64,000 nucleotides of DNA. Source: Azospirillum griseum (GTDB lineage Bacteria > Pseudomonadota > Alphaproteobacteria > Azospirillales > Azospirillaceae). The stretch spans positions 24,762 to 88,761 of the forward strand of contig NZ_RXMA01000023.1 in NCBI RefSeq assembly GCF_003966125.1. Reading direction: 5' to 3'. Shown here in pieces: positions 1-8,048 of the stretch. A program made the position numbers and the translations under genes. Position 1 is the first letter of the stretch; each line of letters begins with the position of its first letter. The notes under the pieces were generated by a model. The model saw only the letters and a list, made by a program, of their open reading frames with translations. It made no database searches and had not been told where the DNA came from.

Positions 1-383
1 GTGATCTGACCGCCACCGCCCGCCACACGGTGGCCGATTACCGCCACGCGCTGATGCTGCTGCGCCACGGCGATTGGCGGGTCCCGGTGCTGAGCTGTTC
101 GGCGGTGCACAAGATCGGGGTTGACGAGGTGTGGGCCACCATTGGCGCGCACCGGGAACTGACCGAGGCGAACGGCCAGCGCGACCGCCGTCGGGCCGAA
201 CAGGCGCGCGCCTGGCTGTGGAGCGAGATCCGCGAAACCCTGATCGACCGCTTCCGCGCCCATCCGGCGGTGCGGGCCGATCTGGCGCGACTCGAGGACG
301 CGGTGACGCAGGGCGCGGTCATCCCGACCACGGCGGCGCGGGCGTTGCTGGGGCAGTTCCTGGGCGATGCGCCGCCGGTGTAA
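1..383 (+). CDS. meaB: MeaB/ArgK-type P-loop GTPase, C-terminal part
   Basis: The frame is open from the first base, so the 5' part lies outside the window; about 126 residues remain. The visible start reads D-L-T-A-T-A-R-H, followed by A-D-Y-R-H-A-L-M-L-L-R and V-P-V-L-S-C-S-A, which is the C-terminal GTPase region and dimerisation arm of the MeaB family. Known members chaperone adenosylcobalamin loading of methylmalonyl-CoA mutase. The Walker motifs are not in view, so family assignment rests on this C-terminal pattern only. It ends at a TAA 225 bases before a phasin gene. A GTG at 30 is in frame but is unlikely to be a real start. Confidence 0.8.
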   Translation, partial: DLTATARHTVADYRHALMLLRHGDWRVPVLSCSAVHKIGVDEVWATIGAHRELTEANGQRDRRRAEQARAWLWSEIRETLIDRFRAHPAVRADLARLEDAVTQGAVIPTTAARALLGQFLGDAPPV

Positions 384-431
384 GCGCGTTGGTGTGGCGG
401 GCGTGACGGGCGGAAAGGCGCGGTTTCGCTA

Positions 432-463
432 ATGTTGCAATGCAACATTTTCGTTGCGTTGCA
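432..463. promoter_or_regulatory. Double TGC-N3-GCA operator, candidate PhaR site
   Basis: A perfect 17-base palindrome (ATGTTGCA-A-TGCAACAT, 432-448) contains TGC-AAT-GCA. A second TGC-GTT-GCA follows at 455-463, 19 bases centre to centre. PhaR repressors of phasin genes are known to bind TGC/GCA dyads, and this pair sits about 150 bases upstream of a phasin gene. The assignment to PhaR is inference; no phaR gene is in the window. Confidence 0.5.
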
Positions 464-608
464 GCGCGGGTGGCGGTACTGTCCATCAAGCGGGAAAGGG
501 GCGTCCGTGTGGGCGCTTGGGCGAACGGTTGCCCGCAGTCTCCTGGGGTTTGCCGGAGCGGCCTTTCCGTTTCCGCCACGCTGATTCGTCCATGGGAGAC
601 AACGCACC

Positions 609-1385
609 ATGACCGCCGCCCCCTTTTACGGCCTGTTCGCGCAGGCTGGCACGCTCGCCAAATCCAACGCCGAAACCACCGCCGCCAAGTCGGCCCGCGT
701 CGCCGCGCTGATGCAGGACGGCTACCGCCGTTGGTACGACGGTGTGACCGGTTCGCTGTCCGACGCCGGGCGTCTGGCCGGTGGCCTGGGCAAGGCCCGC
801 ACCCCCGCCGATCTGGCCGCGCTGCACCGCGAATGGCTGACCGCCACCCAGGCCCGCGTCACCGAAGGGGTGCAGGGGCTGTTGGACGTCTCGGCCAAAC
901 TCGCCGCTGAGGTGGCGGTGTTGCCGACCTCTGTTCTGCCGGTTGGGGGCGTGGCCGTGACGGTCAAGCCGGTCGGCCCCATCGTGCTGCGGGCGGAAAC
1001 CATCGAAGACGAGCCGCAGCCGGTTGCGGCCGTGGTGGTCGACGCGGTGGCGGTCGACGCCGTGGAGGTCGTGGTTGCCCCGGTTGAGGTCGCCCCGGTC
1101 GTGGTGGAAGCGGTTGCGCCCGCGCCGGAAGAGGTTCCGGTGGAAGCCCCGGCGGCTGACCCTGTTGTGGCCGAGGCTGTTGTGGTTGAGGCTGTTGCGG
1201 TCGAGGCCCCGGTGGTCGAAACCGTGGCCGAATCGGTCGTCGTCGCTGCGACTCCCGACGCCGCTCCGGTCGAAGAGACGGTCGCCTCGGTGGTGGACGC
1301 TGCCCCGGTCGCGGCGAAGCCGCCGGTGCGCAACGCCGCCGTGCGCCGCACGGGTGGCCGTGGCAAGACCGGCCTGTCGCGTTGA
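609..1385 (+). CDS. Phasin family protein with long acidic tail
   Basis: This 258-residue protein probably coats polyhydroxybutyrate granules in the cytoplasm. Residues 1-110 form a helical, Ala-rich phasin-like region (F-Y-G-L-F-A-Q-A-G-T-L-A-K then L-H-R-E-W-L-T-A-T-Q-A-R-V). From about residue 115 the chain becomes a low-complexity tail rich in Val, Ala, Glu and Pro, ending in a short basic Arg/Gly/Lys segment. The tail is longer than in typical phasins. The start is supported by GGGAGA at 594-599. A double TGC-N3-GCA dyad lies upstream. The extracellular PHB depolymerase near 59 kb fits the same metabolism. The exact phasin subclass is uncertain. Confidence 0.75.
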   Translation: MTAAPFYGLFAQAGTLAKSNAETTAAKSARVAALMQDGYRRWYDGVTGSLSDAGRLAGGLGKARTPADLAALHREWLTATQARVTEGVQGLLDVSAKLAAEVAVLPTSVLPVGGVAVTVKPVGPIVLRAETIEDEPQPVAAVVVDAVAVDAVEVVVAPVEVAPVVVEAVAPAPEEVPVEAPAADPVVAEAVVVEAVAVEAPVVETVAESVVVAATPDAAPVEETVASVVDAAPVAAKPPVRNAAVRRTGGRGKTGLSR

Positions 1386-1489
1386 ACACAGTCCATCGCG
1401 CCGCCGTCTCTTGGCTTTGTTGAGGGACGGGGCGCGGTTCGACTCTGGGGGGATCGCGGATTCTCGGCTTTGTTCTCGCGGATCTGTCC

Positions 1490-1519
1490 TTGACGACCCC
1501 TCTTTTGTTCGACTATATA
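1490..1519 (+). promoter_or_regulatory. Sigma-70 type promoter for rpmB
   Basis: TTGACG at 1490-1495 and TATATA at 1514-1519 are 18 bases apart (17 if CTATAT is taken). The predicted start of transcription lies about 60 bases before rpmB. Confidence 0.6.
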
Positions 1520-1586
1520 GCGGCCTCCTTCGGGCGGTTCTCCGCCCGTCACCGGGTTTCATTTGTTCAAGTAAAGGATAAGTCCG

Positions 1587-1886
1587 ATGGCACGTCGGTG
1601 CTCCGTGACTGGCAAAGGCACGCAGTTTGGCAACAACGTCAGCCACGCCAACAACAAGAATCGCCGCCGCTTCCAGCCGAACCTCCAGGACACCTCGCTG
1701 CTGAGCGACGCTCTGGGTTCGATGGTGCGTCTGCGCCTCTCGGTCCACGCGATCCGTTCGATTGAGCACAAGGGCGGCCTCGACGCCTTCCTGCTCGACG
1801 CCAAGGACGCGCTGCTGAGCGACGACGCCCGCCGCGTCAAGCGCCGCATCGCCAAGGCCCAGGAAAAGGCCCAGGCCGCCGCCTGA
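1587..1886 (+). CDS. rpmB: 50S ribosomal protein L28
   Basis: A 99-residue basic protein with the L28 signature at its N-terminus: M-A-R-R-C-S-V-T-G-K-G then G-N-N-V-S-H-A-N-N-K and R-R-F-Q-P-N-L. L28 binds 23S rRNA in the large subunit. The length matches the longer alphaproteobacterial form, which has an extra C-terminal helix ending in an Ala/Lys/Gln-rich tail. It retains one N-terminal Cys but not the four-Cys zinc pattern. It is a single-gene unit, with its own promoter upstream and a 12-base-pair terminator hairpin downstream. AAGGATAA precedes the start. Confidence 0.97.
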   Translation: MARRCSVTGKGTQFGNNVSHANNKNRRRFQPNLQDTSLLSDALGSMVRLRLSVHAIRSIEHKGGLDAFLLDAKDALLSDDARRVKRRIAKAQEKAQAAA

Positions 1887-1976
1887 TTGGCTGCGCGCAC
1901 CGGTCGGGGCGGTTCCGCCCCGCCGACACAGGTTTTGTGCGCTTACAGGACGAATCCGACTCCCGGTTGAGAGCGG

Positions 1977-2012
1977 CGCGCGATTTCCCAAACGGAAATC
2001 GCGCGTTTCGTC
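1977..2012 (+). terminator. rpmB terminator hairpin
   Basis: A perfect 12-base-pair stem (CGCGCGATTTCC at 1977-1988, GGAAATCGCGCG at 1994-2005) with a five-base loop CAAAC. A short T-containing stretch follows. It lies between rpmB and the convergent recX. Confidence 0.75.
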
Positions 2013-2034
2013 GTGTCCGAACCGCGCGTGATGC

Positions 2035-2670
2035 TCACTCCACCAGCAACTCGTCCGGGTCTTCGGCGTCCACCACCCGCCGGGCGATCTCATAGCCGAA
2101 TCCGGCACGACCCAGCGCCGCCATGTCTTTGTCGCGGTGCGCCGCCCGCGCCTCGGGCGCGCGGTACACGCCGAGTCGCCGCCGTTTGGCCAAGGCCAGC
2201 GCCGCCCGCACATCCAAATTCCCGCCGACATCCTCGCGCAGTTCGTCCAGCGTCCGGTCGGTCCGGTCGCGGTCGATGCCCTTGGCCGCCAGCTTCTGCG
2301 CGATCATCCGGGTGGACGCCCCGCGCCGCAGCAGGCTTTCCGTCCGCATCCGGGCGTAGGTGTCGTCGTTCAGCAGATTGGCGCGGACGTAGCGTTCGAT
2401 CAGCGCGTCCACCCAGCGGGCACCCTCCGCCGGGTCGTCGCCGTGGGCCTGGGCGGAGCGCTGGACCCGCCGCATCAGCACCGCGCGCAGATTGGCGGTG
2501 GAACTGGCGAACCGCTCCAGATAGCGCAGGGCGGCGTGTTCCAGATGCTGGGGCGTCACCCGCTTCACCGGTTTGGGCGCGCGCGGGCCGGAGTGCGAAT
2601 CAGAGCGCGTGTCGGAACGCGAATCGGGGCGGGAGCCGGTCGGCGGGCGGGGCGGGGTGTCGCGGGTCAT
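2035..2670 (-). CDS. recX: Regulatory protein RecX
   Basis: RecX-family protein of 211 residues, predicted to bind RecA filaments and modulate recombination and the SOS response. The three-helix repeats are visible: L-E-H-A-A-L-R-Y-L-E-R-F near the N-terminus, then W-V-D-A-L-I-E-R-Y-V-R-A-N-L-L-N-D-D-T-Y-A, then L-A-A-K-G-I-D-R-D. An Arg/Ser/Asp-rich disordered leader precedes the first repeat. I chose ATG 2670 because AAGGA sits five bases upstream; an in-frame ATG at 2733 would add 21 low-complexity residues and would crowd the divergent ABC gene. recA is not adjacent, so it is probably transcribed alone. Confidence 0.88.
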   Translation of the reverse strand: MTRDTPPRPPTGSRPDSRSDTRSDSHSGPRAPKPVKRVTPQHLEHAALRYLERFASSTANLRAVLMRRVQRSAQAHGDDPAEGARWVDALIERYVRANLLNDDTYARMRTESLLRRGASTRMIAQKLAAKGIDRDRTDRTLDELREDVGGNLDVRAALALAKRRRLGVYRAPEARAAHRDKDMAALGRAGFGYEIARRVVDAEDPDELLVE

Positions 2671-2750
2671 GGCTGTCCTTGCGGTGGTGGCGGTTGCCCG
2701 CCGGGGCGGCGGCACGTAAAGTCCCGCGTTCATTTGTGGATCGTGGAACG

Positions 2751-3554
2751 ATGACCCATCCTCTCCCCCCCATGCCGCGCGCCGTCGGTTCCGTCAACTG
2801 GATCGGTCTGTGGACCCTGTACGCCCGCGAGGTGCGGCGCTTCATCAAGGTGCACCAGCAAACCGTCTGGGCACCGGTGGTGACGACGCTGCTCTATTAC
2901 GCCGTCTTCGCCCTGTCGCTGGGCGCGGCGGTGCGGATGGTCGGCGAGACGCCCTATCTGGAGTTCCTCGCCCCCGGCCTGATGATGATGGCGATGGTGC
3001 AGAACGCCTTTGCCAACACCTCGTCCTCGGTGGTGATCGCCAAGGTGCAGGGCAACATCGTGGACATCCTGATGCCGCCGCTGTCGCCGATGGAACTGGT
3101 CAGCGGCTTTGTGCTGGGCGGTGTCACCCGTGGCCTGATCGTCGGGCTGGTGACGGGGCTGACGATCTGGGTTTTCGTGCCGCTGCACATGCCGCATCCG
3201 GGCTTTGTCCTGTATCACGCGCTGATGGCGTCGATGCTGCTGTCGCTGCTGGGCCTGATTGGCGGCGTGTGGTCGGAGAAGTTCGACAACATCGCCGCCG
3301 TGACCAATTTCGTCGTCACGCCGCTGTCCTTCCTGTCCGGCACCTTCTATTCGGTCGATTCCCTGCCGGGGGTCTTCTGGTACGTCGCCCACGCCGACCC
3401 CTTCTTCTACATGATCGACGGCTTCCGCTATGGCTTCATCGGCCGGGCCGACGGATCGCTGTGGCTGGGGGTGCTGGTGATGGCCGGGGTCAACGCCGGT
3501 TTGTGGTGGCTGGCCTGGAGGATGTTCAAGACAGGTTACAAGTTGAAGGCGTGA
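2751..3554 (+). CDS. ABC-2 type transporter permease
   Basis: Inner-membrane protein of 267 residues with about six hydrophobic segments. The ABC-2 family pattern is clear: Y-A-R-E-V-R-R-F before the first segment, then Y-L-E-F-L-A-P-G-L-M-M-M, S-P-M-E-L-V and, near the end, L-S-F-L-S-G-T-F-Y-S-V and A-D-P-F-F-Y-M-I-D-G-F-R-Y-G-F. It resembles the NodJ/YadH branch of permeases exporting drugs, polysaccharides or lipids. No ATPase gene is adjacent, so its partner must be encoded elsewhere. The start at 2751 follows GTGGAACG. Substrate cannot be inferred from the sequence. Confidence 0.88.
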   Translation: MTHPLPPMPRAVGSVNWIGLWTLYAREVRRFIKVHQQTVWAPVVTTLLYYAVFALSLGAAVRMVGETPYLEFLAPGLMMMAMVQNAFANTSSSVVIAKVQGNIVDILMPPLSPMELVSGFVLGGVTRGLIVGLVTGLTIWVFVPLHMPHPGFVLYHALMASMLLSLLGLIGGVWSEKFDNIAAVTNFVVTPLSFLSGTFYSVDSLPGVFWYVAHADPFFYMIDGFRYGFIGRADGSLWLGVLVMAGVNAGLWWLAWRMFKTGYKLKA

Positions 3555-3602
3555 GGGGGCGGTATTCCTGCCCTGCTTTTGGGGTTTTCCTGCGTCTATC
3601 CG

Positions 3603-3631
3603 TTGACAGAACCTATCGCACCTCGGATATT
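3603..3631 (+). promoter_or_regulatory. Promoter of the argD-argF operon
   Basis: TTGACA at 3603-3608 and GATATT at 3626-3631 are separated by 17 bases, about 60 bases upstream of argD. No ArgR box was recognised. Confidence 0.5.
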
Positions 3632-3690
3632 TGCCGCGTTCCCGGCGGGTACAATGCTTGCCGGGTTTTCTGTTTTGGGAGGCCAAAGCC

Positions 3691-4863
3691 GTGATCCCCG
3701 TCGTTATGCCCACATACGCCCGCGCCGATGTTGTGTTCGAGCGCGGGGAAGGTCCGTATCTTTACGCGACCGACGGGCGACGATTCCTGGATTTCGCCGC
3801 CGGGGTGGCGGTGACGGCGTTCGGCCATGCCCATCCTTACCTGATCAAGGCCCTGACCGATCAGGCGCACAAGGTGTGGCACACCTCGAACCTGTTCCGG
3901 GTCGCCGGTCAGGAAAGCCTTGCCAAGCGGCTGACGGAGCTGACCTTCGCCGACACCGTGTTCTTCACGAACTCGGGCGCTGAGGCGTGGGAATGCGGGG
4001 CCAAGCTGGTGCGCAAGTACCATTACGAAACCGGCAACCCGCAAAAGACCCGCATCATCACCTTCGAGCAGGCCTTCCACGGCCGCACGCTGGGGTCGAT
4101 TTCCGCCGCCAAGCAGGACAAGCTGGTGAAGGGATTCGGCCCGCTGCTCGACGGATTCGATCAGGTCGCCTTTGGCAATCTGAACGAGCTGCGCAACGCC
4201 ATCACCCCGGAAACCGGCGGCATCTGCGTCGAGCCGATCCAGGGCGAGGGCGGCATCCGCACCGGTTCGGTCGAATTCCTGCGCGGCCTGCGCGAGGTGT
4301 GCGACGAATTCGGCCTGCTGCTGTTCTTCGATGAAATCCAAAGCGGCATGGGCCGCACCGGCAAGCTGTTCGCCCATGAATGGGCCGGGATCACCCCGGA
4401 CGTCATGGCGGTGGCCAAGGGCATCGGCGGCGGATTCCCGCTCGGGGCCTGTCTGGCGACCGAACGCGCGGCCTCCGGCATGACCGCCGGGACCCATGGG
4501 TCGACCTATGGCGGGAATCCGCTGGCGACCGCCGTGGGCAACGCCGTGCTCGATCTGGTCACGGCCCCCGGATTCCTGGACGGCGTCCAGCGCATCGCCG
4601 GGACGCTCCAGGGCCGTTTGGAGGCGTTGATCGCCAAGCATCCGGGATTCTTCCTGGAGCTGCGCGGCCAGGGCCTGTTGCTGGGCCTGCGCGTCGCCCC
4701 GCCGGTGGGCGACGTGGTGGCGACGCTGCGCGCCAACGGCCTGCTGGCGGTTCCGGCGGGCGACAACGTCGTGCGCCTGCTGCCGCCGCTCATCATCGAA
4801 GACCAACAGGTGGAAGAGGCCGTTGCCATCCTCGACCAGACCGCAGGGGAGTGGACGGCATGA
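3691..4863 (+). CDS. argD: Acetylornithine aminotransferase
   Basis: Class III PLP aminotransferase of 390 residues. It converts N-acetylglutamate semialdehyde to N-acetylornithine in arginine synthesis and may also act on succinyl-diaminopimelate. Visible motifs are T-N-S-G-A-E-A-W-E-C (phosphate binding), F-H-G-R-T-L-G, F-D-E-I-Q-S-G-M-G-R-T-G-K and the PLP lysine in V-A-K-G-I-G-G-G-F-P-L-G. I chose GTG 3691 because GGGAGG (3677-3682) lies eight bases upstream; the in-frame ATG at 3706 is too far away, and the longer frame from 3631 is not conserved-looking. It overlaps argF by four bases (ATGA), so the two are co-translated. Confidence 0.95.
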   Translation: MIPVVMPTYARADVVFERGEGPYLYATDGRRFLDFAAGVAVTAFGHAHPYLIKALTDQAHKVWHTSNLFRVAGQESLAKRLTELTFADTVFFTNSGAEAWECGAKLVRKYHYETGNPQKTRIITFEQAFHGRTLGSISAAKQDKLVKGFGPLLDGFDQVAFGNLNELRNAITPETGGICVEPIQGEGGIRTGSVEFLRGLREVCDEFGLLLFFDEIQSGMGRTGKLFAHEWAGITPDVMAVAKGIGGGFPLGACLATERAASGMTAGTHGSTYGGNPLATAVGNAVLDLVTAPGFLDGVQRIAGTLQGRLEALIAKHPGFFLELRGQGLLLGLRVAPPVGDVVATLRANGLLAVPAGDNVVRLLPPLIIEDQQVEEAVAILDQTAGEWTA

Positions 4864-5774
4864 GTTCGGTTCGGCATTTTCTCGACGTTCATCACCTGGA
4901 CACGGCCACGCTGCGCCACATCCTGGACCAGGCCATCGCGATCAAGGCCGACAAGGCCGCCTATCGCACCCTGTTCCAGGACAAGACGCTGGCGCTCATC
5001 TTCGAAAAGCCCTCGACCCGCACCCGCGTGTCGTTCGAGGTCGGGATGCGCCAACTGGGCGGCAATGTTCTGGTGCTGAAGCCCGACGACATGCAACTGG
5101 GCCGGGGCGAAACCATCGGCGACACCGCGCGGGTGCTCTCGCGCTACGTCGACGCGGTGATGGTGCGCACGACGGCGGAAGAGCGGGTGCATGAGCTGGC
5201 CAAACACGCCAGCATCCCGATCATCAACGGTCTGACCGACCAGACCCACCCCTGCCAGATCATGGCCGATCTGTTGACCTTCGAAGAGCATCGCGGCCCG
5301 ATCACCGGGCGGTCGGTGGCGTGGCTGGGCGATTGCAACAACGTCGCGATCAGCTGGGCGCACGCTGCCGTGCGATTCGATTTCGAACTGCGTCTGGCCT
5401 GCCCGCCGCAATACGCCCCGTCGGCGGAGCTGTTGGCGTGGGCCAAGGCGGAGGGCAAGGGCCGTCTGGTCGTCACCGAATCGCCGGAAGAGGCGGTGCG
5501 CGGGACCGAGTGCGTCATCACCGACGCCTGGGCGTCGATGCACAACACCGACGTCGATGAACGCGCGGCGATCCTCACCCCCTATCAGGTCAACGAAGCG
5601 CTGATGGCCCACGCGCACACCGACGCGCTGTTCATGCACTGCCTGCCCGCCCATCGCGGGGAGGAGGTGACGGACGGCGTGATCGATGGCCGCCATTCGG
5701 TGGTGTGGGACGAGGCGGAAAACCGTCTGCACGCGCAAAAGGCGATCCTCGCCTGGTGCATGGGCGCGGTCTGA
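4860..5774 (+). CDS. argF: Ornithine carbamoyltransferase
   Basis: Cytoplasmic enzyme of 304 residues that makes citrulline from ornithine and carbamoyl phosphate. The carbamoyl-phosphate motif S-T-R-T-R occurs in E-K-P-S-T-R-T-R-V-S-F-E, followed by H-P-C-Q in D-Q-T-H-P-C-Q-I-M-A-D, and the ornithine-binding region ends in F-M-H-C-L-P-A-H-R-G-E-E-V. Together these distinguish it from aspartate carbamoyltransferase. The start overlaps the argD stop as ATGA. hslO follows after 169 bases, which include a GC-rich hairpin (5797-5822), so it may be read through or have its own promoter. Confidence 0.96.
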   Translation: MSSVRHFLDVHHLDTATLRHILDQAIAIKADKAAYRTLFQDKTLALIFEKPSTRTRVSFEVGMRQLGGNVLVLKPDDMQLGRGETIGDTARVLSRYVDAVMVRTTAEERVHELAKHASIPIINGLTDQTHPCQIMADLLTFEEHRGPITGRSVAWLGDCNNVAISWAHAAVRFDFELRLACPPQYAPSAELLAWAKAEGKGRLVVTESPEEAVRGTECVITDAWASMHNTDVDERAAILTPYQVNEALMAHAHTDALFMHCLPAHRGEEVTDGVIDGRHSVVWDEAENRLHAQKAILAWCMGAV

Positions 5775-5943
5775 TCCGCCGGACTGTGACGCGATTCCCC
5801 CGCCGCTGTGGGGCGGCGGGGGGAACGCGCTGAAAAAGGGCTGCGCCGGGTGCGCGTCAGCCCCGCCGCCCTTGATTTGGCGGCGCGCGGCTCCGATCTT
5901 GCCGCAGACGCCCTTTTCCCGGTTTTGCTCAAGGAATGCCTTC

Positions 5944-6879
5944 ATGGACGATCCTTCCGTCCGTCCGCTCGCCGACGATTTCGTTCTGCCCTTTCAAATC
6001 GAGGCGTCGCGCCTGCGCGGCCGCATGGTCAAGCTTGGCCCGGCCATCGATGAAATCCTGACCCGCCACGAATACCCGGACAGCGTCGCCCGCATCCTGG
6101 CGGAAACCGCGACCCTGGCGGTGCTGCTGTCCAGCATGCTGAAGTATGAGGGCATCTTCACCCTTCAGACAAAGGGGGAGGGGGCGATCAAGATGCTGGT
6201 GGCCGACGTCACCTCGGTCGGCGACGTCCGCGCCTACGCCCAATACGACGCCGAAGAGCTGGCGAAGGCCGAGCGCGACGTGGACATCGCCCCGGCGGCG
6301 GCGCTGCTGGGCAAGGGCTACATCGCCTTCACCGTCGATCAGGGGCCGGACACCGACCGTTACCAGGGCATCGTCGAGCTGTATGGCAAGACGCTGACCG
6401 ACTGCGTCCAGCATTATTTCCGCCAGTCGGAGCAGGTGCAGACCGGCCTGTCGGTGGTCGCCGACCGCGCCGTGAACCCGGACGGAACCCCCGGCGTCTG
6501 GCGCACCGGCGGCGTCATGATCCAGCGCTTGCCGCAGGAACAGGGCGTCGACGCGTCGGACAAGGAAGAGGACTGGATTCGCGCCCTGGCGCTGATGTCC
6601 AGCGTCACCGGCAACGAACTGTTGGACGTCGATCTGGCCGCCTCGACCCTGCTCTACCGCCTGTTCCACGAGGATGGCGTGCGCGTGTACGACCCGCACG
6701 GCCTGCGCTTTGGCTGCCGTTGCTCGCGCGAGCGGGTGGAAACCATGCTGGCGAGCCTGCCGCGCGACGAGGTGCAGGAACTGAAGATCGATGATGGCCG
6801 GGTGGAAGTGACCTGTCAGTTCTGCTCGACCGACTACCACTTCACCGACGCCGATCTGGACCGCGTCTATGGCGCGTAA
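5944..6879 (+). CDS. hslO: Hsp33 redox-regulated chaperone
   Basis: Holdase of 311 residues that is activated by oxidative unfolding in the cytoplasm. The C-terminal zinc switch is intact: C-R-C in F-G-C-R-C-S-R-E-R and C-Q-F-C in V-T-C-Q-F-C-S-T-D-Y about 40 residues later. The N-terminal chaperone core has L-A-E-T-A-T-L-A-V-L-L-S-S-M-L-K and F-T-L-Q-T-K-G-E-G. The ATG at 5944 follows AAGGAA. The argF-hslO order is common in alphaproteobacteria. A GC-rich hairpin with a T-run follows at 6912-6950. Confidence 0.95.
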   Translation: MDDPSVRPLADDFVLPFQIEASRLRGRMVKLGPAIDEILTRHEYPDSVARILAETATLAVLLSSMLKYEGIFTLQTKGEGAIKMLVADVTSVGDVRAYAQYDAEELAKAERDVDIAPAAALLGKGYIAFTVDQGPDTDRYQGIVELYGKTLTDCVQHYFRQSEQVQTGLSVVADRAVNPDGTPGVWRTGGVMIQRLPQEQGVDASDKEEDWIRALALMSSVTGNELLDVDLAASTLLYRLFHEDGVRVYDPHGLRFGCRCSRERVETMLASLPRDEVQELKIDDGRVEVTCQFCSTDYHFTDADLDRVYGA

Positions 6880-6911
6880 GGATCACGCCGACCGGTGACG
6901 GGGTGAAGCGA

Positions 6912-6950
6912 CGGGGGAGGGGGCCGCAAGGCGCTCTCCCCTTTTTCCTG
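6912..6950 (+). terminator. hslO terminator
   Basis: A G-rich arm (GGGGAG within 6912-6922) pairs with CTCCCC (about 6936-6941), and TTTTT follows directly. The stem is imperfect but the T-run is in the right place after hslO. Confidence 0.55.
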
Positions 6951-7009
6951 TCTGCTGTCTTGGGTTCCGCGTTGCGTCAGGGCGTCTCACGCTCACAGGC
7001 CCGAAACGC

Positions 7010-7041
7010 AAAAAAGACCGCAGCGTTTCCGCCCGGTCTTT
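7010..7041 (-). terminator. tRNA-Gly terminator
   Basis: On the minus strand AAAGACCG (7041-7034) pairs with CGGTCTTT (7020-7013) and runs into T residues. A second small hairpin (CCGAAAC/GTTTCGG, 7054-7071) lies between it and the tRNA 3' end. Confidence 0.7.
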
Positions 7042-7078
7042 CTGCGACATCCACCGAAACATTGGTTTCGGCGGGAAA

Positions 7079-7153
7079 TGGAGCGGGCGAAGGGATTCGA
7101 ACCCTCGACCCCAACCTTGGCAAGGTTGTGCTCTACCCCTGAGCTACGCCCGC
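7079..7153 (-). tRNA. tRNA-Gly (GCC anticodon)
   Basis: Minus-strand tRNA with acceptor stem GCGGGCG/CGCCCGC, D-loop region TAGCTCAGGGGTAGAGC, anticodon loop TTGCCAA and T-arm GGTTCGAATCC. The discriminator is U and the 3' CCA is encoded (TGG at 7079-7081 on the plus strand). It stands alone, with its own promoter (7265-7292) and terminator (7010-7041). Confidence 0.97.
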
Positions 7154-7264
7154 GCTCCGTATCCGCTTTTGGAACTTCTTGCCGTTGTCTTGGCGTTGCT
7201 TCGACGGTCGTCGTTTTGCTTCGCTTTGTCTTCGGCGTCCGGTCCAACCGGCGGCGTGCGGCGG

Positions 7265-7292
7265 ACTATAAGGATTTTGACGCGGGGCGCAA
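7265..7292 (-). promoter_or_regulatory. Promoter of tRNA-Gly
   Basis: Minus strand TTGCGC (7292-7287) and TATAGT (7270-7265) with a 16-base spacer, about 110 bases upstream of the tRNA. The tRNA-Ser promoter near 51.2 kb shares the same -35 hexamer, TTGCGC. Confidence 0.5.
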
Positions 7293-7352
7293 GCGTCTTT
7301 TTTCATTTTTTCGCCGACTGGACGATTTTCCGGCGGACGGCTAAAAGGGGGC

Positions 7353-7931
7353 ATGGACACCGCCCCGATCCCCACCGCAACGCCCCCAACTGCAACGGAG
7401 GCTCCGGCTCCGGACCGTCCCTTGCCAACCTCCCCGGACGACCTGCTGGCGCGGCTGGCCGCGCTGGGCATCGCCACCACCACCCACAGCCACCCGCCGC
7501 TGCACACGGTGGAGGACAGCAAGGCCCTGCGCGGCGCGCTGCCCGGCGGCCACTGCAAGAACCTGTTCCTGAAGGACAAGAAGGATCAGTTGTGGCTGGT
7601 CGTGGCGCTGGAGGACGCGCGCATCGATCTGAAGCGGCTGGACAAGGCCATCGGCTCGGCCCGGCTCTCCTTCGCCTCGGCCGAACGGCTGTGGGACTGT
7701 CTGGGCATCCGCCCCGGTTCGGTGTCGCCGCTGGCGATCGTCAACGACACGCAGGGCCGGGTGAAGGTGGTGTTGCAAGAGGCGATGATGGCGCACGACC
7801 TGTTGAACTATCACCCGCTGATCAACGACCGGACCACGGCGATCCAGCGCGACGACCTGTTGCGTTTCCTGCGCGCCTGCGGTCATGAACCGTCCATCGT
7901 CGCCTTCGGCTGGCCGGAGGACGCGGCCTGA
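7353..7931 (+). CDS. YbaK/ProX-type aminoacyl-tRNA deacylase
   Basis: Freestanding editing-domain protein of 192 residues. It probably hydrolyses Ala-tRNA(Pro) or a related mischarged tRNA in trans. After a 25-residue Pro/Thr-rich leader the family pattern appears: H-S-H-P-P-L-H-T-V-E-D-S-K, then G-G-H-C-K-N-L-F-L-K-D-K-K, with the catalytic-region lysine, and P-G-S-V-S-P-L-A-I-V-N-D near the active-site loop. This fits the ProXp/PrdX group better than YbaK. It is a single gene between tRNA-Gly and cnoX. The precise tRNA substrate is inferred from the family only. Confidence 0.85.
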   Translation: MDTAPIPTATPPTATEAPAPDRPLPTSPDDLLARLAALGIATTTHSHPPLHTVEDSKALRGALPGGHCKNLFLKDKKDQLWLVVALEDARIDLKRLDKAIGSARLSFASAERLWDCLGIRPGSVSPLAIVNDTQGRVKVVLQEAMMAHDLLNYHPLINDRTTAIQRDDLLRFLRACGHEPSIVAFGWPEDAA

Positions 7932-8048
7932 CCAATGGTGCGCGCGGCTGTGTGAGCGCGTCGCGCGTGAGAGTTCTTGCCTGATGGGCCGCGCGCGCTC
8001 ATCTATGTCGCAGTTCGTCCAGACGACACCAACGGGAATCGACCTGCC

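Noticed and set aside
486..2231. A 581-codon minus-strand open frame opposite the phasin gene and rpmB
   Set aside because: It is the complement of the high-GC phasin tail and rpmB, has His/Arg/Gly-rich nonsense composition and no start context; rpmB on the other strand is certain.
3706..3708. ATG as argD start
   Set aside because: The Shine-Dalgarno is 23 bases away; GTG 3691, with an eight-base spacing, fits better.
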